From: Streptomyces pactum
GTDB lineage: Bacteria > Actinomycetota > Actinomycetes > Streptomycetales > Streptomycetaceae
Reading direction: 5' to 3'
NCBI RefSeq assembly: GCF_002005225.1
Contig: NZ_CP019724.1
Location: 7,482,001 to 7,546,000 of the forward strand
Length of the DNA: 64,000 nt
Shown here piece by piece: positions 43,696 through 52,303 of this stretch. The notes beneath the pieces were generated by a model. That model was not told where the DNA came from. It did no database searches and saw nothing but the letters and a program-made list of their open reading frames with translations. Every line of letters begins with the position of its first letter. Within the stretch, counting starts at the first letter, position 1. The translations under genes and the position numbers were made by a program.

Positions 43696-44937
43696 ATGAG
43701 CAGCAGCCTGGAGCGCTACACCGAGCGCGTGGAGCAGTACGCGTCGCGCTTCCCGCGCTTCCCCCGCTTCCTGGACGTGATGGTGGTGCTGGCCCTCATC
43801 GGCTGTGCCTCCTTCGGCACCCAGCTCAGCCTCCCCGGCGTCAACAGCCCGGAGGCGGGGAAGTCGCTGGAGGTCATGCTCGGCCTGTCCTGCTTCGTCC
43901 TGCTGAAGTACCGCACCCACACCCGCACGGTCGTGGTCGTGGTCGCCGGGGTGACCATCGCCGCGATCGCGCGCGGCTACCTGCTCACCCCGATGCTGCT
44001 GGCCCCGCTGCTCGCCGCGATGTACTGGCTGGCCGTCCTGTGCGACCGCCGGACCGTCCGCCTGTACGCGCTCGTCGTCACGGTGGCCCTGCTGACCGTG
44101 CACCTGTTCTCCGACGGCATGCGCGACCTCTCCCCGGTCCTGACCGTGATCGGCCCGGTGTTCTGGATGGCCCTGCCGCTCGTCGGCGGCAGCCTGGCCC
44201 GGCTGCGCGGCGACTACCTCGAAGCGGTCAAGGCCCGCGCCGAGCACGCCGAACGCACCCGGGAGGAGGAGGCCCGGCTGCGGGTCACCGAGGAACGCAT
44301 GCGCATCGCCCGCGAGCTGCACGACGTCGTAGCCCACCACCTGGCCCTCGCCAACGCCCAGGCCGGCACCGCCGCCCACCTCTCGCGCAGCAACCCCGAG
44401 CAGAGCCGGAAGATCCTCGACGACCTCACCGGCACCACCTCCTCGGCGCTGCGCGAGCTCAAGGCCACCCTGGGCCTGCTGCGCCAGGACGACCGGCCCA
44501 AGGGCGAGGGCCTGGAACCGGCGCCGGGGCTCGCCCGCCTTCCCGAGCTGATCGACTCCTACCGCTCGGCGGGCCTGGAAGTCGTCGTCCACCAGGAGGG
44601 CGTGCGCCGCCCGCTGACGCCGGGCGTGGACCTGACCGCGTACCGGATCGTGCAGGAGGCCCTCACCAACGTCGCCAAGCACGCCCCCGAACGCGCCGCC
44701 CACGTCAGCTTCACCTACGCCGACTCCCGGCTGCTCATCACCGTCAGCAACGACGGCCCGGCCACCGCCACCGCCGTCAACGGGACGTCCGGCGGCTTCG
44801 GGCTGCGGGGCATGCGGGAGCGCGCCCAGTCCATCGGTGGCGACCTGTGCGCGGGCCCTCGCCCCGAGGGTGGCTTCGAGGTCACCACCGCGCTGCCGCT
44901 GCAACCGGCCGCCGCCGTCGAAGGAGAGTCTCCATGA
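43696..44937 (+). CDS. Sensor histidine kinase (HisKA_3 / NarL-type)
   Basis: 413 residues. Four to six N-terminal membrane helices (residues about 25-165), a coiled linker, the dimerisation/phosphoacceptor motif RMRIARELHDVVAHHLALAN (His near 209) and a HATPase_c domain (QEALTNVAKHAP, NDGP, GGFGLRGMRERAQSIGG). It has no large sensory domain, so it may sense membrane state. Start ATG 43696. Its stop overlaps the response-regulator start by four bases. Confidence 0.9.
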   Translation: MSSSLERYTERVEQYASRFPRFPRFLDVMVVLALIGCASFGTQLSLPGVNSPEAGKSLEVMLGLSCFVLLKYRTHTRTVVVVVAGVTIAAIARGYLLTPMLLAPLLAAMYWLAVLCDRRTVRLYALVVTVALLTVHLFSDGMRDLSPVLTVIGPVFWMALPLVGGSLARLRGDYLEAVKARAEHAERTREEEARLRVTEERMRIARELHDVVAHHLALANAQAGTAAHLSRSNPEQSRKILDDLTGTTSSALRELKATLGLLRQDDRPKGEGLEPAPGLARLPELIDSYRSAGLEVVVHQEGVRRPLTPGVDLTAYRIVQEALTNVAKHAPERAAHVSFTYADSRLLITVSNDGPATATAVNGTSGGFGLRGMRERAQSIGGDLCAGPRPEGGFEVTTALPLQPAAAVEGESP

Positions 44938-45629
44938 CCGTGGAGGTGCTGCTCGCGGACGACCAGGCCCTGCTGCGGGCCACGTTCCGCATCCTGATCG
45001 ACTCCTGTCCGGACATGGATGTCGTCGGGGAGGCGTCCGACGGGGCGGAGGCGCTGGAGCTGGCCCGTACCCACCACCCGGACGTGGTGCTCATGGACAT
45101 CCGCATGCCCGGGACGGACGGTCTGTCCGGCACCGCGGCGATCTGCGCCGATCCGGAGCTGGCGACCACCCGCGTGCTGATCCTGACCACCTTCGAGACC
45201 GAGGACTACGTCGCCCAGGCGCTGAGAGCCGGGGCCAGCGGCTTCCTCGGCAAGGACGTCACCGCGGACGCCCTGCTGGCCGGCATCCGCACGGTGGCCT
45301 CCGGGGAGGCGCTGCTCTCCCCCGGCGCCACCCGCACCCTGATCACCCGCTTCCTCACCTCCCCGGCCCCCGGCACCCACCTGGTGCCCCCGGAACGGCT
45401 CGCCGACCTCACCGGACGGGAACGGCAAGTGATGGCGCTGGCGGCCGAGGGCAAGTCCAACGCGGAGATCGCCGAGCTGCTGGTGGTCAGCCCACTGACG
45501 GCACGGACGCACATCCACCGCGCGATGACGAAGCTCAACGCCCGCGACCGGGCACAGCTCGTCGTCATCGCGTACCAGACGGGCCTGGTCCAGGCGGGAG
45601 GGGCGAACGGGGCCCCCACCGCGGTATAG
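44934..45629 (+). CDS. NarL/LuxR-type response regulator
   Basis: 231 residues: a receiver domain with Asp55 in DVVLMDIRMPG, then a C-terminal LuxR helix-turn-helix (LTGRERQVMALAAEGKSNAE, LVVSPLTARTHIHRAMTKLN). ATGA overlap with the kinase and AAGGAGA upstream show tight coupling. It may control the upstream MMPL exporter, by proximity only. Confidence 0.92.
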   Translation: MTVEVLLADDQALLRATFRILIDSCPDMDVVGEASDGAEALELARTHHPDVVLMDIRMPGTDGLSGTAAICADPELATTRVLILTTFETEDYVAQALRAGASGFLGKDVTADALLAGIRTVASGEALLSPGATRTLITRFLTSPAPGTHLVPPERLADLTGRERQVMALAAEGKSNAEIAELLVVSPLTARTHIHRAMTKLNARDRAQLVVIAYQTGLVQAGGANGAPTAV

Positions 45630-45831
45630 GAATTCCAGCGGAACGAAAACCGGCGCTGAGCCTCGGTCGACCCTGATGGACGGCTGACGGATCGTCGGCG
45701 GCCGGATCTGTCTGAGGTCTTCCCGCGGATAGCTGTCAACGGCCGCTTCGTTCGGCTCTGATCCACTTCTTGTGGTTCGGTGACGGGCAGTCACAGGCTG
45801 CTGGAAGGATGGCCGTTCGTGTGATTGCTAC
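45630..45831. other. Gap before ISL3 remnant
   Basis: 202 bp without a gene or obvious regulatory element. It may include an IS end, but I cannot define one. Confidence 0.3.
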
Positions 45832-46124
45832 GTGCTCTCGACGGCCTTTGGCCATCTGTCATCTGTGGTGGTCGAGGAGGTTGTGGTGGACGATGCCGCG
45901 CTGGCCTTCGCCGCGCGGACGGTAACCCGGGAGGCGGCCTGCCCAGGCTGTGGCAGGTGTCCGCACGCGTCCACGGCGGGTACCGGCGGCGCCTGGCCGA
46001 CCTGGCCATCGCCGGTCGGAGGGTCGTGATCGACCTGGCGGTGCGGCGGTTCAGGTGCCGGGCGTCGGAGTGCGGACGCCGCACGTTCGTCGAGCAGGTG
46101 GAAGGGCTCACCGAGCCGAGCTGA
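45832..46124 (+). pseudogene. ISL3-family transposase N-terminal fragment, frameshifted
   Basis: SVVVEEVVVDDAALAFAART and EAACPGCG, then in the next frame ARVHGGYRRRLADLAIAGRR and RFRCRASECGRRTFVEQVEG. These are the zinc-finger and HTH region of ISL3 transposases. The frame rejoins if one base is added at about 45954. The catalytic DDE part is absent after 46124. Confidence 0.75.
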
Positions 46125-46265
46125 AACCGCTGGTGCGCAGGGCGGGGGAGGTCGAGATCAGCTATCGGCGCATCACCGCCCTCTCATCTGTTCTCGGCCA
46201 CGATCCGGTCATGGAGTCGCCCACTGGGTCCGCCGGAGGGAACGGGCCAGATGCCCTCATCGCCC

Positions 46266-46348
46266 CGCGAGGTCTTTAACCTGGTCAGACCAGTTTCCCG
46301 CGCCCCCGCGTTATAGGGGCGTCTGTGATACGCGGGTGATACGGCGAG
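46266..46348 (+). mobile_element. IS110-type element right end, orphan copy 1
   Basis: It encodes only the last codons of an IS110 transposase (EVFNLVRPVSRAPAL, then stop) plus the adjoining terminal sequence. It is nearly identical to 48331-48415 at the end of the larger IS110 fragment. Confidence 0.65.
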
Positions 46349-46396
46349 ACCCCACCGAGGTCCGTCCGGGCGGGAGCTCTGCGCGGATCCGTGAGC

Positions 46397-46434
46397 GGCG
46401 AAGCCGCACCGGAGCACTCCGGTGCGGCTTCGCC
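46397..46434. terminator. Perfect 18-bp stem hairpin
   Basis: GGCGAAGCCGCACCGGAG, a 2-base loop, and its exact complement. Very stable in either direction, consistent with a transcription terminator. Confidence 0.65.
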
Positions 46435-46933
46435 ATGAGGTCGAACGCGCTGGCGCACAGGACACGTTCGGCTCGTCACTCAGCAGGTGCCTGCTTTGCT
46501 TGTGGGGACGACGGATCTGCGATCGCATCCGCTGTCAACATTGCAGCAGTGAGACGACGGAACCCTGCGGGGAGGCAGGGCGGGGGCTGGCGCCAGAAAA
46601 GTCTTCCGTCAGGGACCATTGAAGCTCCGTCGTGGCTGCGACCACCGACCCACCCGGAGTTTCAGTGCCCCGTCACCGTGGTGAGGGGGTCGTGCTCATG
46701 CGCGCAGCTCTCGCAGGAGCCGTAGGTGTCCGAGGCAGGGAAGGGATCGGAAGCGGGCAGAGGTGCGCCTTCCTGCAGAGGGTGTGAACACCGTGTCGCC
46801 GGGCACAAGGACTATCGCACCGAGGTCCTGGCATTCGGAGCTGGTCGGGATCTACCCACTAACGGACGAACTCAGGCCCTTGTGAAGCTCATACGCACAC
46901 GCGCCTGAGCCGAAATTGACGATGGGGTTTTAA
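46435..46933. other. Gene-free stretch in the IS graveyard
   Basis: About 500 bp, less GC-rich than the surroundings. Short frames here have no recognisable motif or ribosome site. I see no gene. Confidence 0.35.
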
Positions 46934-47089
46934 ATGATCATTCTTGGGCTTATTCTGCTGATCATCGGCCTGCTTGTTGGTATGGGTCTGCTGACGACGA
47001 TCGGTGGCATCCTCATTCTGGTTGGCGCCATCCTGTGGATCCTGGGTGCGACCGGTCGCGCAGTCGGTGGACGCAAGCACTTCTTTTGA
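46934..47089 (+). CDS. DUF6131-like small membrane protein, 51 aa
   Basis: MIILGLILLIIGLLVGMGLL, then a second helix TIGGILILVGAILWILGA, ending in a basic tail RAVGGRKHFF. Two short membrane helices and the conserved GR-VGGR(K/R)H(F/Y)F tail match actinobacterial DUF6131 proteins. A GGGG site lies 6 bases upstream. Codon use (many ATT, CTT, GTT, GGT) is less GC-biased than its neighbours, consistent with a transferred or plasmid-type gene. Function unknown. Confidence 0.8.
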   Translation: MIILGLILLIIGLLVGMGLLTTIGGILILVGAILWILGATGRAVGGRKHFF

Positions 47090-47391
47090 GGTCAGGGCGC
47101 CTCACCAACTCTCTGCGACGAGTGACGTGTCCGTGACTCCCTCCGCGTCGGAAAGTCCACACCATGAGGAGCTTCTGGACCACTCGAGGCCGGGACGAGG
47201 TGAGAGCCCGGCCAGAGAGACAGTTGGGGACCCCGTGGGCGGGGCCATGCGCCGCACGCCCTGTCTCGTTGGCGATGGGTTTGCCCTGAGCCGGGCCCTG
47301 CCCGCCGGTCGTCGAGGGCAGAACCTGGCTGCGGAGTGAGGCGGATGCCGCCGCTTTGGTCAGGAAGTGACGGGCGTGCTGCATCGGTGCC
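47090..47391. other. Gene-free stretch
   Basis: About 300 bp downstream of the DUF6131-like gene. Leftward frames continue from the aldehyde dehydrogenase remnant but no longer resemble it. No gene supported. Confidence 0.3.
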
Positions 47392-47625
47392 CAGAGTGCC
47401 CGCCCGATCAAGCTGAACCCCGTGCAGGAGAGCCTGGGGCGCGGGGTGGAACGGGCTCCGGACCACGGTGCGCTCGGGCCCGTCCAGGAGGAGCGCGTTG
47501 TGCACGACGCCGATGCCGCTCTGCACGTCGTCGGGGGTGTGCCCCGGGAAAGCATCCCAGGAGGCGGTTGCGGTGAGATAGCCGACGCCGGTCCAGGCGG
47601 GCAATGGTGCCGTAGCGGATCGAAC
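47392..47625 (-). pseudogene. Aldehyde dehydrogenase C-terminal remnant
   Basis: The leftward reading GVGYLTATASWDAFPGHTPD, then DVQSGIGVVHNALLLDGPER and TVVRSPFHPAPQALLHG matches the C-terminus of an aldehyde dehydrogenase family. LRYGTIA just upstream is in a different frame, and further coherent pieces lie between 47625 and 47840. Multiple frameshifts and missing N-terminus: a decayed gene. Confidence 0.5.
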
Positions 47626-47865
47626 ACCTTGGTGTTGCGCGGCATGGGGAACTTGTCGAAGGCCGACCGGTCGACATCGAGATCACGTAAAGCAGGTACG
47701 ACTCCCCGGTCTCGCCCAGGACGTTGGCGCCGAACGCCCCGCCCCGCTCCGGCCAGGCGGGTGGCGGCGTCGACCGCGTGCTGGACCAGCGCGTCGAGGC
47801 CGAGTTCGGCGGCCAGCGGTCTGGCCCGGGCCCGGGCCAAGTCCGGTGACGGCCCGGTGCACAGC

Positions 47866-48381
47866 GCCCGTATGTACAAGCTCGCCAAGGACTCCGCGGT
47901 CAAGGCCCGCACCCAGGCGATCAACCAGCTCAAGGCCGTCCTGGTCATCGCCGACCCCGCCCTGCGGGAACGAATGTCGAGCCTCGGCAGCGCCGAGCTG
48001 TTCCGCACCTGTGCGCGCCTCGGCCCACCCGACGGTGGGGGAGACGAGGACGCGGTGATCCAGGCCACCCACATGACGTTACGCATGCTCGCCGAGCGCA
48101 TCGAACAGCTCACCGCCCCTTGCGGAGTCAGCCCCATCGAGTATTCCTCCGGCCGACGGCGCACGCGCCGGCTCAACTACGGCGGCGACCGGCAGGCCAA
48201 CGCCGCCCTGCACCGCATCGTCTTCACCCGGCTGCGCCACGACCCGCGCACCCAGGCGTACTACGAACGCCGTACCCAGGAAGGCAAGACCCGACGTGAA
48301 ATCATCCGGTGCCTCAAGCGGTATGCCGCCCGCGAGGTCATCAACCTGGTCAGACCGGTTTCCCGCACCCCCGCGTTATAG
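47866..48381 (+). pseudogene. IS110-family transposase, internally deleted fragment
   Basis: ARMYKLAKDSAVKARTQAIN and LRERMSSLGSAELFRTCARL are followed by ERIEQLTAPCGVSPIEYSSG and GGDRQANAALHRIVFTRLRH, then the C-terminus REVINLVRPVSRTPAL. This is the C-terminal half of an IS110 transposase (transposase_20 region with the Ser motif). The direct join of ERIEQLT to PCGVSPIE implies an internal loss of about 50 residues. The N-terminal RuvC-like catalytic half is missing. Confidence 0.75.
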
Positions 48382-48415
48382 GGGCGTCTGTGTGATGCGC
48401 GGGTGATATGGCGAG
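48331..48415 (+). mobile_element. IS110-type element right end, copy 2
   Basis: The coding tail and terminal sequence of the IS110 fragment, nearly identical to 46266-46348. The two copies are in direct orientation and about 2.07 kb apart. Confidence 0.65.
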
Positions 48416-48477
48416 GGGCCTTGCCTCCGGGCACCCCCGGCCCCGCACGCCCCCGAGCCCCGCGACTCCCCGCCACC

Positions 48478-48520
48478 GTGCGCCCCCCGCTCCCGACCAG
48501 GCCGGAAGCGAGGGGCGCAC
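48478..48520. terminator. Hairpin upstream of gntP
   Basis: GTGCGCCCCCCGCTCCCG pairs with CGGAAGCGAGGGGCGCAC (two mismatches, 7-base loop). It insulates the gluconate permease from the IS remnant. Confidence 0.55.
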
Positions 48521-48549
48521 CCGTGTGCGCCATCCCCTTCAGCTCTTTC

Positions 48550-48590
48550 GTATGACTTTTTTCGTCAGACTCTTGAATACGTACTACCTA
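48550..48590. promoter_or_regulatory. Putative GntR operator/promoter of gntP
   Basis: Begins GTATGACTTTT and contains ATACGTA at 48577-48583 followed by CTACCTAT. The same blocks in the same order occur at 50969-51010 between gntR and the gntK remnant, so both are likely GntR targets. Confidence 0.6.
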
Positions 48591-48627
48591 TGGCGTAACT
48601 TCCCGAGCGTCTCAACGAGGAGTTGCC

Positions 48628-50103
48628 ATGGAAGCAATAGAGCCGGTTTACGGCACGGCCACGCTGCTGCTGATCGCAGCGGGGGCGGTGGCCCTGCTGC
48701 TCTTTCTGATCATGAAGGTGAAACTGCACGCCTTCGTGTCACTGGTCCTGGTCAGCGTGCTGACCGCGCTCGCAGTCGGTTTCCCGCTTGCCGACATCCC
48801 GGACGTCCTGATGTTCGGCTTCGCCGATACGCTCGGCTCGGTCGCGCTACTGGTCGCCTTCGGCGTGATGCTCGGGCGGCTGCTGGAAGTCACCGGCGGC
48901 GCCCAGGTGCTGGCGGACACCCTGATCGCCCGTTTCGGTGAACGCCGGGCACCGCTCGCGCTCGGTGTGGCGGCGCTGCTCTTCGGCTTCCCGATCTTCT
49001 TCGACGCCGGGCTGGTCGTCTTTCTGCCGATCATCCTCACCGTGGCCCGCCGCTTCGGCGGTTCGCTGCTGTTCTACGCGCTGCCCGCGGCCGGTGCCTT
49101 CGCGGCCATGCACGCCATCGTGCCGCCGCACCCGGGTCCGGTGGCGGCCACCGAACAGCTCGGCGGTGACATCGGCGTCACACTGCTGATCGGTATCCCG
49201 ATCGCCCTCGTCGCCTGGTACGTCGGCGTCTACCTGGTCTCCCGCTTCCTCGGTGCCCGGGTGTTCGTCTCCGTGTCCGACGTGGTCTTCGGTGCCGCCC
49301 GCGACGCGCACGGCCGTACGGACGCGGAGCGTGTAGAGAACGACGACGCCCCCGGCAACGACGACGCCCCCGGCAAGGCGGGTGTCCCCGGCGAGCGTGG
49401 TGTCCGCCTCGGGCAGCAGCCGCCGCGCTTCGGTACGGTTCTCGGCCTGCTGTTGATTCCGCTGGTCCTGATCTCCTGCGACACCGTGCTGGACACCCTG
49501 GGCACGGCGGGCACGCTCGACGCCGATGAGGGGTTCCCCGCGTTCCTCGGGCTGCTCGGCACGACGCCGGTCGCCCTGATGATCACCGTCATCGTCGCCA
49601 TCATGGTCCTGGGGAAGCCCCGTACGTCCATGGAGGGCGTCCGCAAGATCGTGGACGAGGCGCTGGGGCCGATCTGCGCCATCATCCTGATCACCGGCGC
49701 CGGCGGCATGTTCGGCGGAGTGCTGGAGCTGAGCGGCATCGGGGACGCGCTGAGCTCCTCGCTGTCCGACCTCGGGTTCTCGCTGATCCTCCAGGCGTTC
49801 ATCATCGCCACGCTGCTGCGGGTGGCCCAGGGCTCGGCCACGGTCGCGCTGACCACCACGGGCGGCCTGATCGCCGGTTCGGTCGGCGAGGCGGGGCTGA
49901 GCAACCCGCAGATCGCGCTGCTGGTCGTCGCCATCGCCGCGGGCGCCACGGTGCTCTCGCATGTGAACGACTCGGGCTTCTGGCTGGTCAGCCGGTTCTT
50001 CGGGATGGACGAGAAGACCACCCTGAAAACCTGGACGGTGATGGAGACGACGCTCGGTCTCTCCGCGTTCGCCGTCGCGCTCGGCCTCTGGGCCGTGATC
50101 TGA
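48628..50103 (+). CDS. gntP: Gluconate:H+ symporter (GntP family)
   Basis: 491 residues, about 12-14 membrane helices. FGFPIFFDAGLVVFLPIILT and MHAIVPPHPGPVAATEQLG are the GntP signatures; RVAQGSATVALTTTGGLI and HVNDSGFWLVSRFFGMDEK follow near the C-terminus. It imports gluconate or related sugar acids. A cytoplasmic loop around residue 235 carries a short DDAPGN/DDAPGK repeat. ATG 48628 has GAGGAG upstream. It converges on gntR and shares its operator type. Confidence 0.92.
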   Translation: MEAIEPVYGTATLLLIAAGAVALLLFLIMKVKLHAFVSLVLVSVLTALAVGFPLADIPDVLMFGFADTLGSVALLVAFGVMLGRLLEVTGGAQVLADTLIARFGERRAPLALGVAALLFGFPIFFDAGLVVFLPIILTVARRFGGSLLFYALPAAGAFAAMHAIVPPHPGPVAATEQLGGDIGVTLLIGIPIALVAWYVGVYLVSRFLGARVFVSVSDVVFGAARDAHGRTDAERVENDDAPGNDDAPGKAGVPGERGVRLGQQPPRFGTVLGLLLIPLVLISCDTVLDTLGTAGTLDADEGFPAFLGLLGTTPVALMITVIVAIMVLGKPRTSMEGVRKIVDEALGPICAIILITGAGGMFGGVLELSGIGDALSSSLSDLGFSLILQAFIIATLLRVAQGSATVALTTTGGLIAGSVGEAGLSNPQIALLVVAIAAGATVLSHVNDSGFWLVSRFFGMDEKTTLKTWTVMETTLGLSAFAVALGLWAVI

Positions 50104-50164
50104 CGCCGGTGTGCCGGCGCACCGGTGGCGGCCGTCACCGACCGTTACCGGTGGCCATCGGTCC

Positions 50165-50203
50165 ACGGGGCACCCCCGCGCTCCTGCAGCGGGGGTGCCC
50201 CGT
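50165..50203. terminator. Bidirectional terminator between gntP and gntR
   Basis: ACGGGGCACCCCCGC, a 9-base loop, then GCGGGGGTGCCCCGT: a perfect 15-bp stem between convergent genes. Confidence 0.75.
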
Positions 50204-50229
50204 GCCTCACGGCGCGTGACCGTCCGGTC

Positions 50230-50934
50230 TCACGGCGCCAGAACGTCCAGCTCCGCCATGGCGCCCACGGTGATCTGCCGGGTCAGCTCCTCCGCGACGT
50301 CCGGCTCCCCGGCCCGTACCGCCTCGGCGACCCGCACATGCAGGGTGACGGCCGCCGGATCCGGGTCGGAGAACATCACCTGATGCTGTGTACGGCCGGT
50401 CAGCACGGCGGCCACCACGTCCCCGAGCCGAGCGAACATCTCGTTCCGCGACGCCCGCAGAATCACCCGGTGGAAGGCCACATCGTGCACCAGATAGCCC
50501 TCGAGCTGCTGACCCCGCGAGGTGGCCACCATGCCCAGGGCGTGCTCGGTCAGCCTTGCGCACTCCTCGCCGGTGGCGAGCTGTGCCGCCAGCCGGGCGG
50601 CGGCCGGTTCCACGGCGGACCGCAGCATGGTGAGCGAACGCAGTTGCCGGGGCCGGTCCGCGCCCTGCAGGCGCCAGATGATGACCTGCGGGTCGAAGAC
50701 GTTCCATGCCTCGGTCGGCAGCACCGTGACTCCCACCCGACGGCGCGACTGCACCAGATGCATGGATTCCAGCACGCGTATCGCCTCGCGCATGACCGTA
50801 CGGGACACCTGGAAGCGGGCTTCGAGCTCGTCCGTGCGCAGCACGCTCCCCGGTGCGTAGTCGCCACCGGTGATGGCGGGGCCGAGGGTGGCGAGCACTT
50901 TCGCGTGCAGACCTTGGTGCTGCTGCTTGTTCAT
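50230..50934 (-). CDS. gntR: GntR/FadR-subfamily gluconate operon repressor
   Basis: 234 residues. Winged helix with LRTDELEARFQVSRTVMREA (residues about 32-51) and VGVTVLPTEAWNVFDPQVII, then an all-helical FCD ligand domain (LHVRVAEAVRAGEPDVAEEL). It lies between gntP and the kinase remnant and is divergent from the latter across 128 bp that contain the shared operator blocks. ATG 50934. Gluconate or gluconate-6-P is the expected inducer. Confidence 0.88.
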   Translation of the reverse strand: MNKQQHQGLHAKVLATLGPAITGGDYAPGSVLRTDELEARFQVSRTVMREAIRVLESMHLVQSRRRVGVTVLPTEAWNVFDPQVIIWRLQGADRPRQLRSLTMLRSAVEPAAARLAAQLATGEECARLTEHALGMVATSRGQQLEGYLVHDVAFHRVILRASRNEMFARLGDVVAAVLTGRTQHQVMFSDPDPAAVTLHVRVAEAVRAGEPDVAEELTRQITVGAMAELDVLAP

Positions 50935-50968
50935 GACACTCAACCTACGGGTCACTCTCCCCGAATAT

Positions 50969-51010
50969 GTATGACTTTTGCGCCATCTTTTCCTGGATAC
51001 GTAGCATCTA
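50969..51010. promoter_or_regulatory. Putative GntR operator, gntR/gntK spacer
   Basis: GTATGACTTTT at 50969 and ATACGTA at 50997-51003, then GCATCTAT, matching the blocks upstream of gntP with one base difference in spacing. Confidence 0.6.
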
Positions 51011-51062
51011 TCGCATTGGATGTACTGGGCAAGAAAACGGAGGCAGGACAAGCGAGGAAGTG

Positions 51063-51515
51063 ATGTCCGCAGCGTCCGCAGCGCAGCAGGTCGTGGTCGT
51101 GATGGGGGTGTCCGGCACGGGCGAGTCCACCGTGGGTCAGCCGCTGGCCACCCGGCTCGGCGTGCCCTACGCCGAGGCCGACGACTTCCACCCACCGGCG
51201 AACATCGCCAAGATGTCCGCCGGTACGCCGCTGGACGACACCGACCGGGCGCCCTGGCTCGACGCGATCGCCGCGTGGGCGCGGGAGCGGCAGGCCGACG
51301 GGCCCGGCCTGGCCGGTGTGGTCGGCTGCTCGGCGCTCGAACGGAGCTACCGCAACCGGTTGCGGGCGGCCGGGGCCGGGTTCTACTTCCCGCACCTGCG
51401 CGGGTGACCGCGAGCTGATCGCCGGGCGGCTGGCCGGGCGCCACGTCATGCCCAGGCGCTGCTGGACTCGCAGTACGCCACGTTGGAGCCGTTGGAGGCG
51501 GACGAGTGCGGGACG
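51063..51515 (+). pseudogene. gntK: Gluconokinase, inactivated by P-loop substitution and frameshifts
   Basis: The frame starts at ATG 51063 after GAGGAAG and reads QQVVVVMGVSGTGESTVGQP, PYAEADDFHPPANIAKMSAG and GCSALERSYRNRLRAAGAG, clearly gluconokinase. The Walker A lysine (GxSGxGKST) is Glu. One extra G at about 51402 ends the frame at a TGA, after which [13 protein letters not shown] follows in the next frame. A second frameshift near 51450 leads to [18 protein letters not shown]. It should not make active kinase. Confidence 0.85.
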
Positions 51516-51562
51516 GCGCCCACCGCGGACGCACGCCTCATGGTGGTGGGCGGACGGGACGT

Positions 51563-51852
51563 CGGCTCTCGTGTTCTTCAACGCCTGCCGAAGTGCCGGG
51601 GAGATCGACTGGTTCGGCGAGAGCCTTGAGCGGGCACCCCAGTCCCTCAACGCGGGAGGCGGGCCCTTCATCGGCACTCTCCGGCCCGTCCGGTCACGAT
51701 CCGCATTGCAGTTCGCCGAGGCCTGCTACGACCAGTTCATTGCGCACCGCCAGCCACTCGGTCAGGCTTCCCTGGAGGCCTGGCAGACCATCCGTGACTT
51801 GCACGGCGGCGATCCGACGTGGCCGGCCTACGCCGTGTCCGGCAGCCCGCTG
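51563..51852 (+). pseudogene. CHAT-domain (caspase-like peptidase) C-terminal fragment
   Basis: [20 protein letters not shown] contains the catalytic-Cys block (NACRSAG) of CHAT domains. [40 protein letters not shown] and [16 protein letters not shown] follow in the family order. The catalytic His block and everything N-terminal is missing, and the fragment is fused to the gntK remnant. The frame continues to 52074 without further similarity. Confidence 0.68.
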
Positions 51853-52034
51853 CGACCGCGTGCACCACCGCTTGGAGGGAGTGAGCACGGGAAGGATCCG
51901 GTCTTCCCGAAGCGGCCCGTCTTCTCGACTGTGGCCCAGATCGCCGTTCCCCCGGACAACCGAGTGGCGACTGAACGCATCTTCAAGATCGAAGCAAGCC
52001 GCGGGACGGCTACGGTCGAAGAGGAGATCAGAAC

Positions 52035-52178
52035 ATGGAAGAGGCTGCGGGTTCGGCGGTCGTGCGCGTCCTGAAGGGCGTGGGCTGGCTCGCGTTCAAT
52101 GTGGTCGGCACGGTGGGCGACATGCTCGCCACCCACATCCCGTGGAAGAAGCGGAGCCGGCGCTCCACGCAGGGGTAG
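52035..52178 (+). CDS. Small amphipathic protein, 47 aa
   Basis: [20 protein letters not shown], then [20 protein letters not shown] and a basic end. ATG 52035 has GAGGAG 8 bases upstream, one of the best ribosome sites in this region, and codon bias is normal. One hydrophobic or amphipathic helix with a basic tail suggests membrane association. It overlaps the open tail of the CHAT fragment frame. Unknown function. Confidence 0.55.
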   Translation: MEEAAGSAVVRVLKGVGWLAFNVVGTVGDMLATHIPWKKRSRRSTQG

Positions 52179-52303
52179 CAGCGCCCCGGAACACAGCGCG
52201 CTGCCTCTTCCTGGCGTGGCGGTCTCTCCAAGTTCCCCACCGCTGCCGTGCCGGGAGGTTGCCGGTCTTGTGGGCCGCTTCAGCGGGCTGCGATCATCCC
52301 GGC

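Noticed and set aside
41971..44904. Leftward open frame of about 977 codons
   Set aside because: It is antisense to the MMPL exporter and histidine kinase, which have clear domains; the His/Asp/Gly-rich composition is a shadow.
46726..46908. 60-codon rightward frame before the DUF6131-like gene
   Set aside because: No ribosome site, no recognisable motif and atypical composition in a degraded region.
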